From: Hyphomonadaceae bacterium UKL13-1
GTDB taxonomy: Bacteria > Pseudomonadota > Alphaproteobacteria > Caulobacterales > Aquidulcibacteraceae
DNA: 64,000 bases
Reading direction: 5' to 3'
NCBI GenBank assembly: GCA_001602435.1
Contig: CP012156.1
Coordinates: forward strand, 1,322,001 to 1,386,000
Part shown: positions 39,846-49,397 of the stretch, one piece after another
Numbering within the stretch: position 1 is the stretch's first letter
How the letters are laid out: every line of letters starts with the position of its first letter
The notes under the pieces: model-generated
What the model saw: only the letters and a program-made list of their open reading frames with translations
The model's database searches: none
Told to the model about the DNA's origin: nothing
Position numbers and translations under genes: made by a program

Positions 39846-42419
39846 CTAGTGCTTGTAGCTGAGCTTCAGATAGTAGAAGCCGCCGCCGAAGCCGGCTGGC
39901 GCCGAGACGGAGTATTTCGCGCCGAGGATGGTCGCGTATGGGTTGCTGGTTGGGTAGCTGTCGAACAGATTGTCGGCACCCACCGAGATCTTCAACTTGT
40001 CGGTCAGGTCATAACCAACTTCGGTGTCGAAGGTGACTTGTGCGTCTGCATAGATTGGCAGCGTTGGGTCATCAGCATGAGGGTCGTAATATTCGCCATA
40101 ATAGTTCAGGCGAGCCGAAACGCTCCACTTGTTTTGATAATGGTTGATCGAGATGTTGCCACGATACTTGGGCAAGCCTTGCTCAAGCTGCAACAGACCT
40201 GCCGAACCATCGGCTTCGATACCGGCCAGACGCTCACCACGGGTGATGTCGGTTTCGGTCCAGTTGGCCACCAAGTTCAAGCTGGTCTTGCCGCCGAACA
40301 AGTCGAGCGGATAGGACGCAACAAAGTCCACGCCTTGGGTCGTGCTGTCCACGCCGTTGACGAAATATTTGAAGTTGGTGAAGTCAGAGGTCAAACCACC
40401 GATCGCATTGACAGCGGCCAATTGGGCTGGGGTCAAAGCGGCGATTTGAGCTGGCGTCAAAGGCACGCCCGAACGCAGACGGATACGATCTTCCATCTTG
40501 ATGTTGAAATAGTCGACAGTGACTTTCAGGCCACCGAGGTCCAAAGCACCACCCAAGGAGAAGTTCTTGGATTCTTCAGGCTTCAGTTCCTTACCGCCCA
40601 ACAATTGACCCAAGACGCTGGTTGGCGACACCGTGCCGGTGTTAGCCAAAACGCCACCGATCAAGCTGGTCGTGGTGTTCACCACATTGGCTTGGCCCGG
40701 GGTTGGTGCGCGGAACCCGGTCGAATAGGTCGAACGCAAGGTCAGAACGTCGGTCGCCCGCAACAGGCCCGAGAGCTTGTAATTGGTGGTTTGGCCGAAG
40801 GTGTCGAAGTCCTCAGTACGGACAGCCGCACCCAGAACCAATTTCTCGGTCACGTCGGCTTCCAAGTCGACATAGAAGGCCGTGTTGGTGCGGTCCCAAA
40901 CGCCAGCGTCAGAAGGACGGAAGCCGTTGAAGCCGTTCGAACCGATCGAGAAGCCTTGGTTCACAAAAGGACCAACCGTGTAAGAAGCCGCATCACCTGC
41001 GATCAACTCAAACTCTTCATTGCGCCATTCAAAGCCGCCAGCGATGTTCAAATCCGAAGCAAAGCCTTTAACTGGAACGGCATAGCTCAAGTCGATATTG
41101 AAGTTCTTCTCGGTTTGGATTTGCTGACCGGGGGTGAACTCGGTTGGCGAGTTCGGGCCCAAGGATGCGTTGATCGTATTGTTGATGTGGAAGGTCACAT
41201 CGTTACGACCGGCGCTGAAGCTGACGTCATAGTTCAACTTGCCAACATTGCCTTTGGTGCCAACAGCACCGGCATAATCCACCAACTCACCGCCAAAGCG
41301 TGGGGTGAAGCCGCCGGGGAATTTCTCGATGAAGGCAAAGCAGGTTGGGTCAGCTTTGACCTGTGCGATCAGGGCTGCTTCATTTGCGGCACCGATCGTG
41401 ATCACAGGGCAGGTGGTGCCTGTGCCTGGGGTGGTGTCGGCAACCAAACGGGTCACGCCGCCGTCGTTGGAGAACACGCCACCGCGGGTGTTTGGGTTAC
41501 GATAATAGAAGCCACCATCGGTTTCGCGCGTGCCATAGTTCCCGAAAGCATAAATGCTACGACCATTGCCAAGGTCGAACCCGGCATTGACGAAGGCCTT
41601 ATAGTCGCTCTTCAGCTCTGGCTGACCCCAGATTTGGGCTGGGTTTGGAATGGCAGTGTTGCCTGCGGCTGCCAAAGCAGCAGCATCGCCACGTTGAACC
41701 GAACGGCTGGTCGCGCCAGACTGACGATATTCAAGGCTGACGTTGGCAAAGCCATTCTCGCCAAGACCGAGGCCGAAATTGCCGGCGACTTGATAGGTCG
41801 TGCCGTCGCCTTCATAGAATTGGCCGTATTTGGCTTCCACTTCTGCGCCGCTCGAGTCGGTGCGCAGGATGAAGTTCATCACGCCGGCAATGGCGTCAGA
41901 GCCGTATTGAGCTGCTGCACCATCGCGCAGAACTTCAACTTGCTTCAGAGCAATGCTGGGGATCGAGGAAATATCTGGACCTTGTGCACCGTCAGATACA
42001 CCACCGCCCAAGAAGTTGATGACGGCTGCGCGGTGACGGCGCTTACCATTGACCAGCACCAAGGTTTGGTCAGGTGCCAAGCCGCGCAAATTGACTGGAC
42101 GGACGATCGAGGAAGCGTCGTTGATCGCTTGAGTGTTCACGTTGAAGGACGGAACCAAGTTGCGGATCAAGTTGGACGTGTCGGATTCACCTTGCTTGGC
42201 AATTTCGGCACCGCCGATGATGTCGACCGGGGCAGGGGTGTCAGCAGCAGAGCGCGACACGCGGCGTGTACCGGTAACAATGATCACTTCTGCGGAGGGC
42301 TCGTCAGCCGCAGCAGGTGCCGCTTGGGCAAAGGCGAACTGGGGAGCTGCTACGATCAGCGCGGATGCGACCGAAAGGGCCAGCAAGCTTGCGCCGCTCA
42401 GGTTAGTCGTTTTCTTCAT
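39846..42419 (-). CDS. TonB-dependent receptor
   Basis: The 857-residue outer membrane protein has a signal peptide (core LLALSVASALIVAAP, cleavage near AFAQA), a TonB-box-like EVIIVTGTRR at about residue 44, then the plug domain (PVDIIGGAEIAKQG, LRGLAPDQTLVLVNGKRRH, LRDGAAAQYGSDAIAGVMNF) and a beta barrel rich in aromatic strands (for example LRSTYSTGFRAPTPGQAN). It ends GGGFYYLKLSYKH without the usual terminal phenylalanine. It imports a scarce compound, unknown here, with energy from TonB-ExbBD. It stands alone, with a terminator downstream and two GANTC sites in the 240-bp leader. The second receptor at the right edge of the window shares the LRGLAPDQTLVLVNGKRRH plug segment. Confidence 0.93.
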   Translation of the reverse strand: MKKTTNLSGASLLALSVASALIVAAPQFAFAQAAPAAADEPSAEVIIVTGTRRVSRSAADTPAPVDIIGGAEIAKQGESDTSNLIRNLVPSFNVNTQAINDASSIVRPVNLRGLAPDQTLVLVNGKRRHRAAVINFLGGGVSDGAQGPDISSIPSIALKQVEVLRDGAAAQYGSDAIAGVMNFILRTDSSGAEVEAKYGQFYEGDGTTYQVAGNFGLGLGENGFANVSLEYRQSGATSRSVQRGDAAALAAAGNTAIPNPAQIWGQPELKSDYKAFVNAGFDLGNGRSIYAFGNYGTRETDGGFYYRNPNTRGGVFSNDGGVTRLVADTTPGTGTTCPVITIGAANEAALIAQVKADPTCFAFIEKFPGGFTPRFGGELVDYAGAVGTKGNVGKLNYDVSFSAGRNDVTFHINNTINASLGPNSPTEFTPGQQIQTEKNFNIDLSYAVPVKGFASDLNIAGGFEWRNEEFELIAGDAASYTVGPFVNQGFSIGSNGFNGFRPSDAGVWDRTNTAFYVDLEADVTEKLVLGAAVRTEDFDTFGQTTNYKLSGLLRATDVLTLRSTYSTGFRAPTPGQANVVNTTTSLIGGVLANTGTVSPTSVLGQLLGGKELKPEESKNFSLGGALDLGGLKVTVDYFNIKMEDRIRLRSGVPLTPAQIAALTPAQLAAVNAIGGLTSDFTNFKYFVNGVDSTTQGVDFVASYPLDLFGGKTSLNLVANWTETDITRGERLAGIEADGSAGLLQLEQGLPKYRGNISINHYQNKWSVSARLNYYGEYYDPHADDPTLPIYADAQVTFDTEVGYDLTDKLKISVGADNLFDSYPTSNPYATILGAKYSVSAPAGFGGGFYYLKLSYKH

Positions 42420-42658
42420 GGATGTTTTATCCTTAATTGTGACTTCTCGAAGTCAGATTTGTAAAAACACTGACTTTCCGTCGATATCTCACAAAAGTGT
42501 TATGACAAGGCGGGGAACATCCAAATGTCCGAAATTTCGCACGAGATTCGGTTTAGGAACGACTTTGAGTCAAACTTGTTGCAGAACAGTCACAAATTTG
42601 TGAGGTGTGTGCACCAAAGTTGTGCAATCGATTGGGGCTGACACCCCTCGCCACTGGC

Positions 42659-45600
42659 TCACTCGGCGGAGATCAGGGCTTCTGCGCGACTCAAATCGAC
42701 ACTCACCAATTGCGAAACGCCGCGCTCAGCCATCGTGACGCCAAACAAGCGGTCCATACGGGCCATGGTGATGGGGTGGTGGGTAATGACAATAAAGCGG
42801 GTTTCGGTTCGCTGACGCATCTCATTCAACAAGCGGCAATAACGGTCGACGTTGGAATCATCCAAAGGCGCATCGACTTCGTCTAGGACGCAGATTGGCG
42901 CTGGGTTGGATAGGAAAACCGCAAAAATCAGGGCTGAAGCCGTCAGCGCCTGTTCACCGCCACTCATCAGAGTCAGACTTTGCAACTTCTTTCCAGGCGG
43001 GCAGGCATAGACCTCTAAGCCACCGCCTAGTGGATCATCGCTTTCGGTTAGGCGCAATTCAGCTGTGCCACCGTCAAACAAGGCTTCAAACAAGACCCGG
43101 AAATGGCCATGCACCGTGTCAAAAGCGGCAACAAGGCGCTCCTTGCCCTCTTCATTAATCTGGTCGACGCCACCGCGCAGCTTGGCAATCGCAGACGTCA
43201 GATCGTCCTTATCGGCCACGAGAGCCGTTAAGCGGGCTTCTTGTTCAGCCACTTCTTCGTCGGCCCGCAGGTTGACGCCGCCAATGGCCTCCCGGTCATA
43301 AAGCAGCTTCGCAAGCCGTTGCTCGGTCGCTTGGATCGTGGTTTGATCAAATGCTTCGCCCAAGGCGGCCCGCGCGCGACGTTCGCAATCGGCTGGGTCC
43401 ATTTGTAGGGCGCGGCGGATCTCGTCACTCAGTTCAGCCAGACGTTCGGTAGCTGCCTCGGTCCGGATGGTAGCGGCGGCGCGGGCTTCTCGTGCGGCTG
43501 ACAAAGCTTGGCTGGCCATCCTGTCTTGATCGCGCAGGCTACGGATATTGGACTCGGTTTGGCTCAGCGCGTCATCGGCTTTGGCTTTGCGGGCTTGGGC
43601 AGCGGGGACCTGGCTCAAGAGTTCGCGTTGGCGCTTTTCAATGTCAACTGGCGCGTCCGTGGCGGCCTGTTTGCGCGCCATCGCCTTGGCGCTTTCTTGA
43701 TCCAGTTCCAGCAGGCGCGCTTCAGCGGCCTTCAAGCGGGTCTGCCAAGACCCCAAGTCGCGCTTTAGGTTAGCTTCTTGGCTGTCACGGGCCCCTGCGC
43801 GGGATAGAATTTGGTTCAAGCTGGCTTGGGCTTGGTTTGCCCCGGCGCGCGCGGCTTGTGCTTGGCCCTGCATCTCATTCAACTGGCTCGTGTCGGCTTC
43901 AGGGGGCAAAGCTGCCAGCAAGTCAGCGGCGACATCGACTAGCAAGCTCGCTTGATTCAATTCTTCTGCTGCAGCGGCGGCGCTAATCTCAGCTTGTTCA
44001 AAGCTCGCGCGTGCTCGGGCAAAGTCGGCTTCGAGACGGGCGATCCGGTCGCGTGCCCCAGCAACGGCTGCAAAGGCGCGGGGCGCTTCGGCGCGAGCGT
44101 GGCGGGCTTGAGCTCGTTTTTGATCAGCCTTAGCGCGTGCTTCAGCCGCCGCTTTGGCGAGGCCTTGCGCGGTATCTTGGGCTGCCGGTACTTGGCCTTG
44201 CAAGGATTCCAAGCGGTTTCGTTGCTCCAGCTCAACCGCCGCGGATGAAACCGCATCCTTGCGCCGCACAAACCCATCCCAGCGCCGCATGTCGCCTTCC
44301 ATAGTCACAAGGCGGCCACCAGTCGGCAAGTCCGTCAGGCGATCAAACAAAGCGCTATCAACCAATCCAATCCCAGCAAGGCGAGCTTCCAACTGAACGG
44401 GAACTTGCGTGACGAAGTCCGTCAAGGCCGTGACCTCTTTGGGCCAATCAAAGCTGCGCACCTCTTGGCCCGTCCAAGCGGCTGGCGCCTTTGCGTCAAG
44501 GGCTGCCTGCAATTCATCGCCAAAGGCCGCTGCCACTGCGCGCTCATAGCCCGCCTGAGGACGAATGGTGTCGAGAACTTTGGCCCAAGACCCTGCGACA
44601 GGCTTTTTTGTCATGGCCTCGAGCGCTTTGAGTTCTGACATCAGGCGGTCGAGCTGGTTTTGCGCTTGACGGGCGGCCTCGCGGGCGTCTGTCTCTTGAG
44701 CGGCAGCCTCTTCGGCTTCTTTCTCGCTTTGGTCTGCACGCTCAGCGGCTGTATTGGCAGCGTCGCCGATGGCTTCTGCTTCCTTGCGCGCAATGGCGAG
44801 CACATCATCATTCGGCAGGGCCAGCTTGAGGCGGGCCACGTCGGCTTCAATGCGGGCAAGCGCTTCTTGCCGACGGCGCAATTGCGCTTTGGCATCCTCA
44901 TAGGCGCGTGACTGCGCATTGCGTTCTGCGACTGCTGCGGCGCGCTGCGAAATAGCTGTGGTCAAAGCAGCTTCAGCCGCTTCGCGCAGCTCATTGGCTT
45001 GAGACGTGGCGGTCTTTGCCTGCTCGATCTCGCCATCCAAAGCGCTACGATCAGGCAGGTTTGCCAAAGCCTCCGATACCAGTTGCAGATTTTGGGTCGC
45101 GTCTTCAAACAGGGTTTGTTCGCGCGCCTTGTCATTCCGGATACGTATCATATCGGCTTCTGCGGCATTCAAGGCATCCCGCGCACTTTGAAGATCACGC
45201 TCGCAGGCGATCCGTTGCCCCTCCAGTCGACGAAGGATGGCTTCTGCGACCGCTTGTTCTTCGCGCAGACCGCCTAGGCTCTCGTCTGAGTTTTCTGCTG
45301 CCGCCGCAGCTTTATTGGCAGCCAAAGTTGCATCGGCCAGCTCTTGCTCCGCTTTGCGCTGATTTTCTTGCGCTTGGGCGAGGGCAGACTGGGCCTCATT
45401 ATAGCGTTGCGCGAACAGGAATGTTTCCAACGTGCGGATTTCTTCGGCAACGGCGCGATATTTCGTAGCTTGGCGCGCTTGACGACGGAGACCATTCAAT
45501 TGGTCCTGCATCGCTTGGATCACATCGTCGAGCCGCTCCAAATTCGTCTGCGCGCCGCGTAGTTTGAGTTCGGCTTCATGACGGCGCGTATAAAGGCCAG

Positions 45601-46111
45601 AAATGCCCGCAGCTTCTTCGAGAATGCGACGGCGATTTTCGGGCTTGGCATTGATCAATTCGCTGACTTGATTTTGCCGAACCAAAGCCGGTGAATTTGC
45701 CCCAGTCGAAGCGTCAGCAAACAGAAGCTGGACATCGCGTGCGCGCACCTCCTTGCCATTGATCTTGAAGTTTGAGCCGGCTGCGCGGCGGATTTTCCGC
45801 GAAACTTCCAGCACCGGGTCTTGATCAAATGGGGCAGGGGCGCGGCCTTCGCGATTATCCAGACTAATGACAACTTCGGCAATGTCGCGGGCTGGACGTT
45901 TATCGGTGCCCGCGAAAATGACATCGTCCATTTCGCCGCCGCGCAGCGCTCGGGCCGAGGTTGCGCCCATCACCCAACGAAGCGATTCAAGAATATTGGA
46001 TTTGCCGCAGCCATTCGGTCCAACAATGCCGGTCAAGCCCGGTTCAATCTTCAAATGGACGGGGTCCACAAAGGACTTGAACCCGACCACGCGCAGATCG
46101 GTTACCCTCAT
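42659..46111 (-). CDS. smc: Chromosome segregation protein SMC
   Basis: The 1150-residue protein has Walker A GPNGCGKSN near 33-41 and a C-terminal signature (MSGGEQALTASALI) with Walker B in ICVLDEVDAPLDDSN; both ends come together as the ATPase head. Between them are two long coiled coils (about residues 170-500 and 660-1000) and a hinge with GSWAKVLDTIRPQAGYE and DELQAALDAK. It compacts and aligns sister chromosomes with ScpA and ScpB. It follows the DsbA-like gene with a 4-bp overlap (ATGA), an order seen in other alphaproteobacteria. Codon and composition look like the rest of the window. Confidence 0.96.
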   Translation of the reverse strand: MRVTDLRVVGFKSFVDPVHLKIEPGLTGIVGPNGCGKSNILESLRWVMGATSARALRGGEMDDVIFAGTDKRPARDIAEVVISLDNREGRAPAPFDQDPVLEVSRKIRRAAGSNFKINGKEVRARDVQLLFADASTGANSPALVRQNQVSELINAKPENRRRILEEAAGISGLYTRRHEAELKLRGAQTNLERLDDVIQAMQDQLNGLRRQARQATKYRAVAEEIRTLETFLFAQRYNEAQSALAQAQENQRKAEQELADATLAANKAAAAAENSDESLGGLREEQAVAEAILRRLEGQRIACERDLQSARDALNAAEADMIRIRNDKAREQTLFEDATQNLQLVSEALANLPDRSALDGEIEQAKTATSQANELREAAEAALTTAISQRAAAVAERNAQSRAYEDAKAQLRRRQEALARIEADVARLKLALPNDDVLAIARKEAEAIGDAANTAAERADQSEKEAEEAAAQETDAREAARQAQNQLDRLMSELKALEAMTKKPVAGSWAKVLDTIRPQAGYERAVAAAFGDELQAALDAKAPAAWTGQEVRSFDWPKEVTALTDFVTQVPVQLEARLAGIGLVDSALFDRLTDLPTGGRLVTMEGDMRRWDGFVRRKDAVSSAAVELEQRNRLESLQGQVPAAQDTAQGLAKAAAEARAKADQKRAQARHARAEAPRAFAAVAGARDRIARLEADFARARASFEQAEISAAAAAEELNQASLLVDVAADLLAALPPEADTSQLNEMQGQAQAARAGANQAQASLNQILSRAGARDSQEANLKRDLGSWQTRLKAAEARLLELDQESAKAMARKQAATDAPVDIEKRQRELLSQVPAAQARKAKADDALSQTESNIRSLRDQDRMASQALSAAREARAAATIRTEAATERLAELSDEIRRALQMDPADCERRARAALGEAFDQTTIQATEQRLAKLLYDREAIGGVNLRADEEVAEQEARLTALVADKDDLTSAIAKLRGGVDQINEEGKERLVAAFDTVHGHFRVLFEALFDGGTAELRLTESDDPLGGGLEVYACPPGKKLQSLTLMSGGEQALTASALIFAVFLSNPAPICVLDEVDAPLDDSNVDRYCRLLNEMRQRTETRFIVITHHPITMARMDRLFGVTMAERGVSQLVSVDLSRAEALISAE

Positions 46112-46911
46112 GGCTTTTTAGCCTTGGATTTGGTCTTAGTCGGTGTCTTGGGTTTTGCTTTTGCAGGACCGGCAGCTTTTGGTGGTGGCAGAGTGGCAAT
46201 GGCTTCATCTAAAGCGCGGCTCACGCTTTCCACGTCATAGGGCGCAGCCACGAGCGTGACGCCCTTAGCCGTTTGAATGAAGAGAGTTGGCGTGCCCTCA
46301 ACCCCCATCTCTTCGCCCTTCAAGGATTGCTGATTGACGGCTTCGGCAAAAGATTGGGTGCGCAAACAGATATCTGCTTGGGCTGCATTCATGCCGCTTG
46401 CTTCTGTGAAGACCGCATAGACCGCCTCCTTCGCGCCGGTTCCCTGCTGGGCAGCATCAAAGATTTGGCGTTGCTTTTGGAAGAAGGCGTCCACTACGCG
46501 GTGATAGCCTTTAGGCCCCGCACATCGTGCCAGACTATGCATGGGATAGGACAGGCCCATTGGCGGGGTTGGGAAGGCACGAAACACATAGCGCACACGC
46601 CCTGTGTCCACATATTTTGCCTTTATGCTTGGCAAGACCTGATTGTTGAAGTCTGCGCAATGGGAACAGGTCAGGCTGCCATATTCAAGAAGGGTCACCC
46701 GCGCCCGTTCTGAACCCAAAGGCCAATCCGCAACTGGCGCCGAAACGGCAGGCGACTTGGTTGCAGTAACCGGCGCTTTTGGCTTTTCCTTGGCCGCAGC
46801 AAAACCGCCTGCTGCCGTCAGCGCAACAAGACCTGCCATCAGGCAAGCAGCCGCCCGTACATGCCAAGGGATAGCACGACGAAAATCTAGCAACGGGCGG
46901 CGTTGAAGCAA
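46108..46911 (-). CDS. DsbA-family exported thiol oxidoreductase with polybasic tail
   Basis: The 267-residue protein has a hydrophobic export segment (LMAGLVALTAAGGFAAA, residues about 24-40) and a thioredoxin-fold domain with the CXXC site CSHC in LEYGSLTCSHCADF, then YVFRAFPTPP, LARCAG and the cis-proline segment EGTPTLFIQ. The last 26 residues are lysine/proline-rich (KAKPKTPTKTKSKAKKP), uncommon for a DsbA protein, and could bind nucleic acid or the cell wall. It begins with TTG at 46911, a start I regard as unsure. It is a paralogue of the next gene upstream (13 bp away) and overlaps smc by 4 bp. Confidence 0.82.
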   Translation of the reverse strand: MLQRRPLLDFRRAIPWHVRAAACLMAGLVALTAAGGFAAAKEKPKAPVTATKSPAVSAPVADWPLGSERARVTLLEYGSLTCSHCADFNNQVLPSIKAKYVDTGRVRYVFRAFPTPPMGLSYPMHSLARCAGPKGYHRVVDAFFQKQRQIFDAAQQGTGAKEAVYAVFTEASGMNAAQADICLRTQSFAEAVNQQSLKGEEMGVEGTPTLFIQTAKGVTLVAAPYDVESVSRALDEAIATLPPPKAAGPAKAKPKTPTKTKSKAKKP

Positions 46912-46923
46912 CAGCGTATGACC

Positions 46924-47604
46924 TTATTTTGCTTTGGCCAAAGCCGCATCAAGGGCCTTGCTGACATCGTCAGCAGTCATTTCACGGCCGCCTGGCCCCT
47001 CGAACTTCTCGCCATTGATAAAGATGGATGGGGTCACCTGTACGCCTGCTTTGACGCCGCCTTCTTGCACTTCTACCAAGATCTTGAGTTGATCCTGATT
47101 AGCCATACAGGCATCAAATTGGGCTTCATTCATCCCGACAGAAACTGCGACGTTCAACAGGGCTTGCTTGGCACCTGAAGGGCCTTGGGCTTGCGTGACG
47201 AGTTCACTTTGCCCACGCATCAGGGCATCGATGACTTGGTCGCGCTTTTCACCACCCGCACAACGCGCCAACAAATGGCCAGCGGTTGCCAGTTCGACTG
47301 GCATGGTCGGGAATTCGCGGAACACATAACGCACCTTGCCGGGCGTGATGTATTTTTCTTTGATTGTGGGCAACACATTTGTGTGGAAATTCGCGCAATG
47401 TGGGCACGTGATCGACGCATATTCAATCATCACCACTTTGGCATCCTTGGAGCCCATCGGAAAATCGGTGGCATTCTCAAGCGCGCTGCTGGGTGCACCT
47501 CCAGACTTGCCGCCTGTCGAAGGGCCACAAGCGCTCACAGCCAAGGCAGTGGCAACGACGGCGAGTTTGGCTATAAAACCAAAATTGCGGAACTGAATAG
47601 ACAT
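46924..47604 (-). CDS. DsbA-family thiol oxidoreductase lipoprotein
   Basis: The 226-residue protein has a lipobox signal (ALAVSAC, cysteine near residue 26), so it is anchored in a membrane facing the periplasm. The domain has CPHC in IEYASITCPHCANFH, then YVFREFPTMP, LARCAG and TPSIFINGEKF with the cis-proline. It is a close paralogue of the neighbouring gene in the same operon (FREFPTMP versus FRAFPTPP), so a tandem duplication followed by different sorting is likely. The predicted role is disulfide formation or reduction in envelope proteins. Confidence 0.88.
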   Translation of the reverse strand: MSIQFRNFGFIAKLAVVATALAVSACGPSTGGKSGGAPSSALENATDFPMGSKDAKVVMIEYASITCPHCANFHTNVLPTIKEKYITPGKVRYVFREFPTMPVELATAGHLLARCAGGEKRDQVIDALMRGQSELVTQAQGPSGAKQALLNVAVSVGMNEAQFDACMANQDQLKILVEVQEGGVKAGVQVTPSIFINGEKFEGPGGREMTADDVSKALDAALAKAK

Positions 47605-47687
47605 CTGGTCACTCCTATTGCGCCTGCATCGCGTGGAGGCGAGGCCGCTTTGTCATCCTATGTGCCTTTATCGGGCAAGGTCATCCC

Positions 47688-48230
47688 TTAGTCGATAGAT
47701 GCGGTGGCTTCGGCCAACCGAGTCAAGGCTGCTTTCAAGCTTGGTTGGGTCACCTGTTCAAGCTGTTCATCCAGTTTTCGCTGCTCAGTGGCGTTCAATT
47801 TTCGTTTTGTTGTCGAAGCCTGTGCTTTCACTGCTTGTTTGAGAGGCGCGCGAACCAACGACAACTTCTTGATCTTACTGGCCCCGGCGAGCCGAACAAG
47901 CCCGACTATCTCGTTGGATCGCATGGAAAGCAAAGGCGCTGCGGCAGCCACAACTTTTAAGACGAGTGTTTCGCCCTTGATTTGATCGGGCTGGCAAATG
48001 GTCGCAATCTTATCGCCCACAATCTCTGCCCAGCGGCCCTGCAGCTCACGGGCGGTCATGCCGGCTTTGCGTTGATCTTGCGGCACTAAATTAGCAATCA
48101 GGCGTGCCACAGGGGGAGGACCTGCCCAAACTGGCTTGCCGCGCCGTTGTGACAGCCAAGCTGTGGCCGCGACCTCTAACTGCGGGTCAAAGCCTAGCTC
48201 ATCGCGATCAGGAGAGAATGGGTCAGCCAT
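47688..48230 (-). CDS. dciA: DciA family (DUF721) protein, DnaB-helicase operator
   Basis: The 180-residue protein has the DUF721/DciA pattern in the middle (LQGRWAEIVGDKIATICQPDQI, LVLKVVAAAAPLLSMRSNEIV): a KH-like domain. A flexible basic tail with KRKLNATEQRKLDEQL follows. In bacteria without DnaC, DciA loads the replicative helicase DnaB. ATG 48230 is chosen; a GTG lies one codon upstream. It is 83 bp upstream of the DsbA-like genes and divergent from mutY, the usual order in alphaproteobacteria. Confidence 0.85.
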   Translation of the reverse strand: MADPFSPDRDELGFDPQLEVAATAWLSQRRGKPVWAGPPPVARLIANLVPQDQRKAGMTARELQGRWAEIVGDKIATICQPDQIKGETLVLKVVAAAAPLLSMRSNEIVGLVRLAGASKIKKLSLVRAPLKQAVKAQASTTKRKLNATEQRKLDEQLEQVTQPSLKAALTRLAEATASID

Positions 48231-48307
48231 CACTGAAGCTTACCCTATTCAATGCCGATCTGCGAGGCCCTGATGTATTTGATCGGCGAAGCAGCTAGGG
48301 ACTGAAA

Positions 48308-49393
48308 ATGCGCGCATCTGCCCCAGAAACATTTGCAGACCTAAGGCACCAATTGTTGGCTTGGTATGATGTCCACGCACGTCGCCTCCCGTGGCGCGTG
48401 TCGCCAGCCGAAGGCAAAGCGGGCCGACGTCCTGACCCCTATCACGTATGGCTCTCGGAAATCATGTTGCAGCAGACCGGGGTTGTGACGGTAAAGCCTT
48501 ATTTCGCGGCCTTTTTGGCCCGCCATCCACGCCTGGAAGATTTGGCCGCTGCGCCGTTGGACGATGTTTTAGGGCTGTGGGCTGGGTTGGGTTATTACGC
48601 TCGTGCGCGCAATCTGCACGCAGGCGCTCAAGAGGTCGCATCCTTGGGCGGGTTTCCAGCTTCTCTGGCTGGCTTGCTGATGGTCAAGGGCATTGGCCCT
48701 TATACAGCGGCGGCGGTCGCGGCCATTGCCTTTGACCTGCCCCATGTTCCCGTCGACGGGAATGTTGAGCGCGTGTTGTCTCGCCTTTGGCTGATTGACG
48801 CGGCTTTGCCCGCTGGCAAGCCTGTTTTTCGCGATGCTGCTTCAAAGCTAGAGGACACCCACAGACCCGGCGACTTCGCCCAAGCCATGATGGATTTAGG
48901 GGCCACAATTTGCACCCCGCGCAACCCTGCTTGCGGGCTTTGTCCTTGGGCCGGGCGCTGTGCCGGGTTCGCACAGGGTGTTGCGGCGGATTATCCCAAG
49001 AAGCAAGCGAAAAAGCCAAAGCCTGTGCGCTTCGGCGTGGCCTTTGTGCTTCAAGACCCCAAAGGCATTCTGGTTCGGCGCAGGCCAACTGAAGGTCTGT
49101 TGGGCGGCATGCTGGAAGTGCCAAACTTAGCTTGGCGCGATACGCCTTATGAAGCATCCGAAATCGCGATTGCCGACCTTCATCGAAATGCCAACTGGAC
49201 TGAGTGCGCGCCTATTCGCCACGTCTTCACCCACTTTGACTTGCGGATGCAGGTCTTTGCGGTCCGCCACCGGCTTGTCCAAAGCTTGGAGGGTTATCAC
49301 CATCTGGCATTAGATGAATTGGACGCAGCGGCCATACCCAGTTTGATGCAGAAGATCATCGCATCGGCCTTCGATAGCCTCAAATCGGCTTGA
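48308..49393 (+). CDS. mutY: A/G-specific adenine DNA glycosylase
   Basis: The 361-residue protein has the MutY domain (LPWRVSP, SEIMLQQTGV with the catalytic glutamate, the helix-hairpin-helix with GIGPYTAAAVAAIAFD and the catalytic aspartate in PVDGNVERVLSRLW), the four cysteines of the iron-sulfur cluster in TICTPRNPACGLCPWAGRCAG, and a NUDIX-like C-terminal domain that recognises 8-oxoG (GGMLEVPNLAW). It removes adenine paired with 8-oxoguanine. It is divergent from dciA and converges on the histidine kinase gene 5 bp away. Confidence 0.95.
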   Translation: MRASAPETFADLRHQLLAWYDVHARRLPWRVSPAEGKAGRRPDPYHVWLSEIMLQQTGVVTVKPYFAAFLARHPRLEDLAAAPLDDVLGLWAGLGYYARARNLHAGAQEVASLGGFPASLAGLLMVKGIGPYTAAAVAAIAFDLPHVPVDGNVERVLSRLWLIDAALPAGKPVFRDAASKLEDTHRPGDFAQAMMDLGATICTPRNPACGLCPWAGRCAGFAQGVAADYPKKQAKKPKPVRFGVAFVLQDPKGILVRRRPTEGLLGGMLEVPNLAWRDTPYEASEIAIADLHRNANWTECAPIRHVFTHFDLRMQVFAVRHRLVQSLEGYHHLALDELDAAAIPSLMQKIIASAFDSLKSA

Positions 49394-49397
49394 CTGT

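Noticed and set aside
39774-42464. 896-residue open frame antisense to the TonB receptor
   Set aside because: It mirrors the receptor gene on the opposite strand; the receptor has a signal peptide, plug and barrel motifs and a terminator, while this frame has no recognisable domain.
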